Assembly: GCA_944324625.1 (NCBI GenBank)
Contig: CALUWZ010000052.1
Location: forward strand, 1 to 10,539
Direction: 5' to 3'
Length of the DNA stretch: 10,539 nucleotides
DNA from: an uncultured Mailhella sp.
GTDB lineage: Bacteria > Desulfobacterota > Desulfovibrionia > Desulfovibrionales > Desulfovibrionaceae
The first letter of the stretch is position 1. Each line of letters opens with the position of its first letter. Made by a program: the position numbers and the translations under genes. Under the pieces are notes generated by a model that searched no databases, was not told the DNA's origin, and worked only from the letters and a program-made list of their open reading frames with translations. This document shows, piece after piece, positions 6,197 to 10,539 of this stretch.

Positions 6197-7582
6197 TTAT
6201 TTCAAAAAACGTTCTGCAATGGCTGCGCCTGCTTTTCTGCCTGCGCCCATGGCAAGAATGACCGTGGCTGCGCCCGTTACGATGTCGCCGCCTGCAAATA
6301 CGTTGGGAATTGATGTTTCGCAGGTTTCTTCATTAACCGTAATATAGCCTTTTTTATTGAGTTCAAGAGCAGGGGTATTGTGGATAAAAAGAGGATTGGG
6401 GCGTGTGCCTAAAGCAACAATGGCCAAATCCGTTTCCAGTTCAAATTCGGAGCCCTGAACAGGTACGGGGCTTCTTCTGCCGCTTGCGTCAGGTTCGCCG
6501 AGTTCCATTTTCTGAAGGGTTACGGAACGGAGTTTGCCCAATTCGTCGCCTTTGAATGCAAGGGGAGCGGCAAGCTCAAGAAGCTGTACGCCCTCTTCAA
6601 AAGCGTGTTCGATTTCTTCAAGACGGGCAGGCATTTCGTTTCTGGTACGGCGGTATACGATATGCACGGTTTCGGCGCCCATGCGCATGGCAGTACGGGC
6701 GGCGTCCATGGCTACGTTGCCTGCGCCGAAAACAGTCACTTTTTTGCCTGAATAGCAGGGAGTGTCGTAGTTCGGGAAATCATAGGCACGGCCGAGGTTG
6801 GTGCGGGTCAGGTATTCGTTGGCGGAAAATACGCCGATAAGGTTTTCGCCGGGTACATTGAGGAAAAGCGGAAGACCGGCGCCTACACCGACAAAAATGG
6901 CTTTGTAGCCTTGTTCAAAAAGGCTGTCTACGGTAACGGTGGTACCGCCCACAAAGCTGGTTTTGATTTCAACGCCCATATCTTTCAGGCCTTCAAGTTC
7001 CTGCCGCACAATGCTTTTGGGAAGCCTGAACTCGGGAATGCCGTAAACAAGTACGCCGCCGGGTTCATGCAGGCCTTCGAAAACCGTTACTTTTGCTCCG
7101 AGGTTGGCAAGATATCCTGCGCAGGTAAGGGAAGCGGGGCCTGAGCCTATGCAGGCAATTTTTACGTCTTTGCTGGCAGAGGCTGCTGCTGTTTTTTTAT
7201 TGGCGGCAAGAGCTTTGTCGGCCACGTAGCGTTCCAGACGGCCGATAGCCACAGGTTCGCCTTTTGCTCCGAGAATGCATTTTGCTTCGCATTGTTTTTC
7301 CTGAGGGCAGACACGGCCGCAGACGGCGGGCAGGGAGTTGGTGCTTTTCAGGATTTCGTAGGCTTTTTCCAAGTCGCCGTTATTGATTTGTGCGATAAAT
7401 TCAGGAATGCGCACTTCAACGGGACAGCCCTTGCGGCACATGGGATTTTTGCATTGCAGGCAGCGGCTTGCTTCAGCTTTTGCCATTTCGTCGGTATATC
7501 CGAGGGCAACTTCATTGAAGTTTTTTACTCTTTCTTCAGCCTTTTGACAGGGCATTTCGGTACGGGGAAGTTTTTCTGACAT
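6197..7582 (-). CDS. nfnB: NADP(H)-binding Fe-S flavoprotein, NfnB / glutamate-synthase-small-subunit type
   Basis: 461 aa from the ATG at 7582-7580 (MSEKLPRTEMP). GAGG lies about 8 nt upstream. An earlier in-frame ATG at 7609 would overlap the end of nfnA and has no better ribosome site. The N-terminal domain holds two ferredoxin-like cysteine sets: C41-x2-C44-x4-C49-x3-C53, and C88-x3-C92-x5-C98-x3-C102. A FAD-binding fold follows (IGSGPASLTCAGYLANLGA, about 145-163), then GGVLVYGIPEFRLPK (175-189). The NADP(H)-binding fold is FGAGNVAMDAARTAMRMGA (285-303) with VYRR (309-312). AGGDIVTGAATVILAMGAG near the C-terminus is the second FAD contact. The fold is shared with GltD and SudA. Its place next to an NfnA-type partner, with no large glutamate synthase subunit, supports NfnB, the large subunit of NADH-dependent ferredoxin:NADP+ oxidoreductase. 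That complex bifurcates NADPH electrons between NAD+ and ferredoxin. Confidence 0.88.
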   Translation of the reverse strand: MSEKLPRTEMPCQKAEERVKNFNEVALGYTDEMAKAEASRCLQCKNPMCRKGCPVEVRIPEFIAQINNGDLEKAYEILKSTNSLPAVCGRVCPQEKQCEAKCILGAKGEPVAIGRLERYVADKALAANKKTAAASASKDVKIACIGSGPASLTCAGYLANLGAKVTVFEGLHEPGGVLVYGIPEFRLPKSIVRQELEGLKDMGVEIKTSFVGGTTVTVDSLFEQGYKAIFVGVGAGLPLFLNVPGENLIGVFSANEYLTRTNLGRAYDFPNYDTPCYSGKKVTVFGAGNVAMDAARTAMRMGAETVHIVYRRTRNEMPARLEEIEHAFEEGVQLLELAAPLAFKGDELGKLRSVTLQKMELGEPDASGRRSPVPVQGSEFELETDLAIVALGTRPNPLFIHNTPALELNKKGYITVNEETCETSIPNVFAGGDIVTGAATVILAMGAGRKAGAAIAERFLK

Positions 7583-7598
7583 TCTGTAACCTCGTAAA

Positions 7599-8450
7599 TT
7601 AGTGTGCACCGCAAGTGCATTTGTGATGTTCGACGGATTGTGCCTCTTTGTCGCGGAAGGAACTGAGACGGATTTTCAATTCATTGAAATCGACTTTGTG
7701 GCCGTCAAATTCAGGTCCGTCAACACAGGTAAATTTGGTTTCGCCGCCTACGGTGACACGGCAGGCGCCGCACATGCCCATGCCGTCAACCATAAGGGAG
7801 TTAAGGCTTACGGTTGTGGGAACATTGTATTCTTTAGTCAGTTTGGCGATGGCTTCCATCATGGGAACAGGACCGATGGCAACTACTTCTTTAATGTCTT
7901 TGTCGGATTTGAGACGTTCGATGAGAGGATCGGTAACCATGCCCTGAACGCCCATGCTGCCGTCGTTGGTGGCAACAAGCACTTCGTCGCAGAATTTGGA
8001 CAGTTCGTCATAATAAAGCAAAAGATCTTTGCTTCTTGCGCCGATAACGGCAATAACGTAATTGCCCGCTTTGCTGTGTCCTTTGGCAATGTGGTGCATT
8101 GCGGCAACGCCCGTACCGCCGCCGACACAAATAACCTTATGGTCTTTTCCGCCGTTGACAATATGGGTTGCTCTGCCTAAGGGGCCGCATACGTCATGGA
8201 TTTCGTCGCCTTCGTTCAATGATTCGAGAAGGGTTGTGGATTTGCCCATTACCAAATATACAATGGTGATGGTGCCGTGTTCTTTATCGGTGTCGGCAAT
8301 GGTAAGAGGAAAACGTTCACCCTTTTCATTGATTCTTAAAATGATAAAGTGTCCGGGCTTTGCGGTTGCAGCAATATGCGGTGCGTCAAGCACCAAACGG
8401 CTGGTTCTGCCGGGGATAAGGCTTTCTTTTTTTAAGATTTTAACAGCCAT
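7599..8450 (-). CDS. nfnA: NAD(H)-binding FAD/[2Fe-2S] subunit, NfnA type
   Basis: 283 aa from the ATG at 8450-8448 (MAVKILKKESLIPG), with an excellent AAGGAG 6 nt upstream. A TTG 18 nt earlier is in frame but would swallow the ribosome site. It resembles dihydroorotate dehydrogenase electron-transfer subunits (PyrK) and NfnA. RFPLTIAD (46-53) binds FAD. ICVGGGTGVAAMHHIAKG (107-124) is the nucleotide-binding turn, and GPVPMMEA lies at 193-200. A C-terminal [2Fe-2S] site follows: D222-x4-C227-x2-C230-x11-C242. In Thermotoga NfnA this cluster is held by one Asp and three Cys, and the Asp is present here. The chain ends in a His/Cys-rich tail, HHKCTCGAH. NfnA is the small subunit and carries the NAD(H) half-reaction. 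nfnB follows after 16 bp, so the two are translated from one message. The alternative reading as a generic sulfide dehydrogenase subunit (SudB) cannot be fully excluded. Confidence 0.88.
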   Translation of the reverse strand: MAVKILKKESLIPGRTSRLVLDAPHIAATAKPGHFIILRINEKGERFPLTIADTDKEHGTITIVYLVMGKSTTLLESLNEGDEIHDVCGPLGRATHIVNGGKDHKVICVGGGTGVAAMHHIAKGHSKAGNYVIAVIGARSKDLLLYYDELSKFCDEVLVATNDGSMGVQGMVTDPLIERLKSDKDIKEVVAIGPVPMMEAIAKLTKEYNVPTTVSLNSLMVDGMGMCGACRVTVGGETKFTCVDGPEFDGHKVDFNELKIRLSSFRDKEAQSVEHHKCTCGAH

Positions 8451-8493
8451 AGGAACTCCTTTTGGCAAGTATTTTAAATAAGTTTATTTGCAC

Positions 8494-8522
8494 AGCATAC
8501 GCTTATGCATCTATTTTGTCAC
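8494..8522 (-). promoter_or_regulatory. Sigma70-like promoter of nfnAB
   Basis: On the minus strand, GTGACA (complement of 8522-8517) is followed after 17 bp by TATGCT (complement of 8499-8494), about 44 bp before the nfnA ATG. The matches to TTGACA and TATAAT are 5/6 and 4/6. A short dyad, GCATA-N4-TATGC (8495-8508), overlaps the -10 and the start of the spacer and could be an operator. Confidence 0.6.
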
Positions 8523-8561
8523 GAGAAAAAAGCATAAAAGAAAAAATTTTTTTTGCTAACT

Positions 8562-8579
8562 TCTTGAAAAAAATCACAA
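8562..8579. promoter_or_regulatory. Rex-like or CRP/FNR-like operator dyad
   Basis: TCTTGA-N6-TCACAA on the plus strand (TTGTGA-N6-TCAAGA on the minus strand). It matches the TTGTGA-N6-TCACAA pattern at 10 of 12 half-site positions. That pattern is the remembered Rex consensus in Desulfovibrio and is also close to the CRP-type TGTGA-N6-TCACA site. It covers the -35 of the small plus-strand gene and lies about 40 bp upstream of the nfnAB -35. The regulator is not identified here. Confidence 0.4.
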
Positions 8580-8592
8580 GACAGTGTAGAGT
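8564..8592 (+). promoter_or_regulatory. Sigma70-like promoter of the 29-codon gene
   Basis: TTGAAA (8564-8569), a 17-bp spacer, then TAGAGT (8587-8592). The expected transcript start is near 8599, only a few bases before the GAGGTG ribosome site at 8602, so the leader would be very short. A second -10-like hexamer (TATAAG, 8595-8600) has no correctly spaced -35. Confidence 0.5.
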
Positions 8593-8612
8593 GATATAAG
8601 CGAGGTGAAATT

Positions 8613-8702
8613 ATGGATTTTGCATTTTTTATCGGCGGAATTGTGGCCGTTGCAATAGCTCTTTTTGTTATTAAAGCAACAAGTCCCAACGAAAAACATT
8701 AA
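8613..8702 (+). CDS. Small single-span membrane protein, 29 aa, unknown function
   Basis: A 29-codon ORF (ATG 8613, TAA 8700-8702) with GAGGTG about 6-7 nt before the ATG. Residues 3-20 are almost wholly hydrophobic (F, I, V, A, L, G, with a Gly8-Gly9 pair). They follow Met-Asp and are followed by Lys21 and a polar tail ending SPNEKH. This is a single transmembrane helix; the basic residue after it suggests the C-terminus faces the cytoplasm, though Asp2 is the only charge on the other side. The ORF sits in a complete unit: promoter-like hexamers upstream, and a hairpin with a T-run starting 2 bp after the stop. The layout recalls small bioenergetic accessory subunits such as CydX or KdpF, but I see no sequence match and do not assign a function. 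It is divergent from nfnAB and convergent with the LysR gene. Codon use resembles its neighbours. It would be missed by length-filtered gene calling. Confidence 0.7.
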   Translation: MDFAFFIGGIVAVAIALFVIKATSPNEKH

Positions 8703-8703
8703 T

Positions 8704-8741
8704 ACATGAAAGCATGGCAGGCCCATGCTTTTATGTTTTTT
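8704..8741 (+). terminator. Intrinsic terminator of the small membrane-protein gene
   Basis: The arms ACATGAAAGCATGG (8704-8717) and CCATGCTTTTATGT (8723-8736) pair over 14 bp with a single G-U wobble around a 5-nt loop, followed by a T-run to 8741. It begins 2 bp after the stop codon at 8702. It lies just beyond the 3' end of the convergent LysR gene (8752) and may also limit transcription from that side. Confidence 0.9.
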
Positions 8742-8751
8742 GCCGTGCAGA

Positions 8752-9627
8752 TTACAGCTGCCAGACCCTGCAGAAATTCAGAAACTGATCCATGCTTTGG
8801 GAATGGTATTTTTTTGCGTGGTAACAGATATACAGCGTTCGGTTCAGTTTTTCATCTAGATTTATCATGCCGAAGCGTTCCTGAATTTTATGCTGGGAAA
8901 GAACGGACTTTGAAACAACGGTTATGCCTATGCCGTTTTCCGTCATGCCGAGCACCGCTCCCGGGGATTCCAGAATCTGCGCTATTTTGACGGGATAGAT
9001 TTTTTGGCCTATATGCTCGTCAAAAAAATTTCTGGTGCCTGAGCTTTCTTCGCGCAGAACCCAGTATTCTTTCTGCAGTTCTTTGATGGAATGTGTTTTT
9101 CCGTCGGCAAGAGGGTGGTTTTTGGGGGCTAGGATAATCATTTCTTCTTCAAGCCATTTTTCCGTGACAAGATCGGGATGGTTGACAAAATCTTCAATCA
9201 ATAATGCGTCTAAACTGAAATTGTTCAAAAGTTCGGTAAGCTGGCCCGAATTGGCAATTTTTGCTTTGGGCAGCCAATGAAAATTTTCTCTGAACACGGC
9301 AAACAGTGAAGGCAGGACATAGGTTCCAATGGTTTTGCTGACGCCTATTTGCAGATAATTTTCCTTTTCCGACAGAAATAAGTTTTCCGCTTCCCTGCAG
9401 CGGCGTATGATGTCATCCGCCAGAGGACGCAGGCGTTTTCCTTCATGGTTTAAATGAATGTTAGGATGTATGCGGTCAAAAAGCTTTACGCCGAGCTGTT
9501 TTTCAAGCTCCTGCAGCGATTGGGAAACTGCGCCCTTGGTCAGAAAAAGTTCCTCTGCCGCCTGCACGAGGTTTTCATGCTTTGCCGCTGCCAAAAATGC
9601 TTCCAGCTGTTTTATGGTAATGTTCAT
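8752..9627 (-). CDS. LysR-type transcriptional regulator
   Basis: 291 aa, the normal length for the family. The N-terminal winged helix-turn-helix spans about residues 1-60: MNITIKQLEAFLAAAKHENL, then AAEELFLTKGAVSQSLQELE with the recognition helix, then LGVKLFDR. A linker helix follows to about 88, and then the periplasmic-binding-protein-like effector domain begins at YLQIGVSKTIGTYVLPSLFA (91-110). ESSGTRNFFDEH is the usual ligand-loop region. Among LTTRs this domain start resembles the CysB/CbbR-like branch, but the effector cannot be deduced. AAGG lies about 7 nt before the ATG at 9627-9625. It is transcribed divergently from the TDT transporter gene 188 bp away, the standard arrangement of an LTTR controlling its neighbour and itself. 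A -35/-10-like pair for it lies at 9690-9717. Confidence 0.93.
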   Translation of the reverse strand: MNITIKQLEAFLAAAKHENLVQAAEELFLTKGAVSQSLQELEKQLGVKLFDRIHPNIHLNHEGKRLRPLADDIIRRCREAENLFLSEKENYLQIGVSKTIGTYVLPSLFAVFRENFHWLPKAKIANSGQLTELLNNFSLDALLIEDFVNHPDLVTEKWLEEEMIILAPKNHPLADGKTHSIKELQKEYWVLREESSGTRNFFDEHIGQKIYPVKIAQILESPGAVLGMTENGIGITVVSKSVLSQHKIQERFGMINLDEKLNRTLYICYHAKKYHSQSMDQFLNFCRVWQL

Positions 9628-9662
9628 TCTGCAGCCTTTTGTCTTTGTTCGGACGGAATAAA

Positions 9663-9717
9663 ATGTTGTTTGAGCCGTTGTTTATTTTTTTTATACAACA
9701 TATTTAAAATATTTGAA
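9663..9717. promoter_or_regulatory. LysR-transporter intergenic control region
   Basis: The 188-bp divergent gap 9628-9815 is strongly AT-rich. It holds a 7-bp inverted repeat, ATGTTGT (9663-9669) and ACAACAT (9695-9701). It also has a direct repeat, GTTGTTT (9665-9671 and 9677-9683, 12 bp apart), and a 13-nt palindrome, ATATTT-A-AAATAT (9700-9712). On the minus strand, TTCAAA (complement of 9717-9712), a 16-bp spacer and TATAAA (complement of 9695-9690) form a likely lysR promoter that overlaps these repeats, as expected for LTTR autoregulation. No clear promoter for the plus-strand transporter stands out. Confidence 0.45.
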
Positions 9718-9815
9718 TATACTTAATAAAAAAAGTCAGGCATAAAATCAAGAAAGAAATTTTGAAATTCATAAAAACTGATATGGCAAAAGTTTGTGCC
9801 GTAATTGGAGGAATC

Positions 9816-10539
9816 ATGCTGAAGAAAATTTCTCTGTTTTTTTATGCCGTGCCCACGCCTCTTGCAGGACTTGCTTTGGGTATTGCAAGTCTTGGCCTTG
9901 GTTTGGAAAATTCTCTGTCTTTGCAAAGTTATATGCAAATTGCCACGGCATTTGTTTCTGCAATGCTTATTTTTTTGGTTTTGGCTAAATATGTTCTGCA
10001 TCCCGTTCTTTTTGTCAAAGATATTTCCCATCCGGTGCTGGGCAGCATTTTGCCGACCCTTGCCATGAGCATTATGCTGCAGTCCAAAACCGTCAATATG
10101 TTTTATCCGTTTTTTGCCGAAAAAATGTGGTTTTTCGGTGTTGGTCTGCATTTATTTTTGTTTGGCTCGTTTTTGATGTGCCGAATGCTTGATTTCAAAC
10201 TTTCCCAGATGGTGCCGAGCTGGTTTGTGCCTTTTGTCGGTTTTGGCATTGCTGCCGTTACCATTCCCAACAGTGCATATTATTCTTTTGCTTATTGGCT
10301 GATGATTCTGGGATTGATAAATTATGCATTTTTACTGCCCATTATGTACTACCGCCTGATTTTTCTGAAAGAAATCGAAAATGCCTTTAAGCCTACCATT
10401 GCCATTTTGGCAGCACCGGCCAGCCTGATTTTGTATGCATATCTTAATTTGGAACCCAATCCGTCGTTGCTTTTGACTGCTTTGCTTTTCGGTATTGCCG
10501 TGCTTATGACGGTTTTTTTGTACTTTCCGTTTTTCCATT
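9816..10539 (+). CDS. TDT-family transporter (TehA/SLAC1-like), N-terminal 241 residues, cut by the right edge
   Basis: Open from the ATG at 9816 to the window end (241 codons), with GGAGG 4 nt upstream. It is very hydrophobic, with about seven to eight membrane helices visible; full TDT proteins have ten and about 310-330 residues. Family-typical stretches include the opening YAVPTPLAGLALGIASLGLG, PVLGSILPTLAMS at about 78-90, VPSWFVPFVGFGIAAVTIPN at about 138-157, and KPTIAILAAPASL at about 199-211. The TDT family includes TehA (tellurite), Mae1 (malate), Ssu1 (sulfite efflux) and SLAC1 anion channels. Bacterial members are often labelled dicarboxylate or tellurite-resistance proteins without proof. 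The divergent LysR regulator suggests induction by its substrate or a related metabolite. Which anion it carries is not determined by the sequence. Confidence 0.88.
   Translation, partial: MLKKISLFFYAVPTPLAGLALGIASLGLGLENSLSLQSYMQIATAFVSAMLIFLVLAKYVLHPVLFVKDISHPVLGSILPTLAMSIMLQSKTVNMFYPFFAEKMWFFGVGLHLFLFGSFLMCRMLDFKLSQMVPSWFVPFVGFGIAAVTIPNSAYYSFAYWLMILGLINYAFLLPIMYYRLIFLKEIENAFKPTIAILAAPASLILYAYLNLEPNPSLLLTALLFGIAVLMTVFLYFPFFH

Noticed and set aside
7602..8180. 192-codon open frame on the plus strand, antisense to nfnA
   Set aside because: It lies wholly inside the strongly supported nfnA gene, has no ribosome site, and its product is a low-complexity Phe/Gly/Asn/His-rich chain typical of a reading-frame shadow.
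8521..8560. Poly-A/T run between nfnAB and the small gene as a possible curved-DNA origin or phase-variable tract
   Set aside because: It is a mixed A/T stretch (longest single run about 8 bases) in a short intergenic region. It may act as an UP-like element, but nothing shows phase variation or replication function.
9723..10151. 142-codon minus-strand frame antisense to the TDT transporter
   Set aside because: The product is rich in Lys, Asn, Gln and His with no fold signature, and it is the complement of a hydrophobic membrane protein gene, which commonly produces such shadows.
1..10539. CRISPR array, tRNA/rRNA, IS element, defence or secretion system
   Set aside because: I looked for spaced direct repeats, clover-leaf elements, transposase motifs and clusters of unknown genes and found none. 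Apart from the 29-aa gene, all coding sequences belong to recognisable housekeeping or metabolic families.

Overview
The window looks like ordinary chromosomal DNA of a mid-GC (roughly mid-40s %, judged by eye) Gram-negative anaerobe. The HU protein, the NfnAB-type electron-bifurcating pair and the small-gene organisation point to the Desulfovibrionaceae (sulfate- or sulfite-reducing Desulfobacterota). This placement comes from remembered family resemblance, not from a search, and is moderately confident. I see no phage, IS element, CRISPR array, tRNA or rRNA.

Layout. Nearly everything from 1 to 8450 is on the minus strand, so transcription runs right to left. Block A (about 1-2898) reads dapB (lysine/peptidoglycan pathway), then nadE (NAD+ synthetase), then the N-terminal part of an acyl-CoA ligase cut by the window edge. 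The gaps are 66 and 53 bp, which suggests one operon. Block B (2983-3316) is a monocistronic HU gene with its own intrinsic terminator. Block C (3386-6104) is an AMP-forming acyl-CoA ligase followed by an RlmM/FtsJ-type rRNA 2'-O-methyltransferase, with a good promoter in front. Block D (6143-8522) is the nfnA-nfnB pair, an NAD(H)/NADP(H)/ferredoxin transhydrogenase, with a recognisable promoter and a strong terminator.

Divergent from nfnAB on the plus strand is a very small transcription unit (8564-8741). It has a sigma70-like promoter, a Shine-Dalgarno, a 29-codon ORF for a single-span membrane protein, and an intrinsic terminator. Its -35 lies inside an 18-bp TCTTGA-N6-TCACAA dyad that resembles a Rex (or CRP/FNR-type) operator. 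It is the least explained item in the window. Further right, a LysR-type regulator (minus) and a TDT-family (TehA/SLAC1-like) anion transporter (plus, cut by the right edge) diverge from an AT-rich intergenic region containing inverted repeats, the usual arrangement of an LTTR with its target.

Biology. Several genes concern nicotinamide and redox cofactors: NadE makes NAD+, and NfnAB equilibrates NADH, NADPH and ferredoxin. A Rex-like dyad, if real, would sense NADH/NAD+ beside nfnAB. The NadE has an eroded N-terminal glutaminase (nitrilase-like) domain in which the catalytic Glu, Lys and Cys all appear to be missing, although the synthetase domain is intact.
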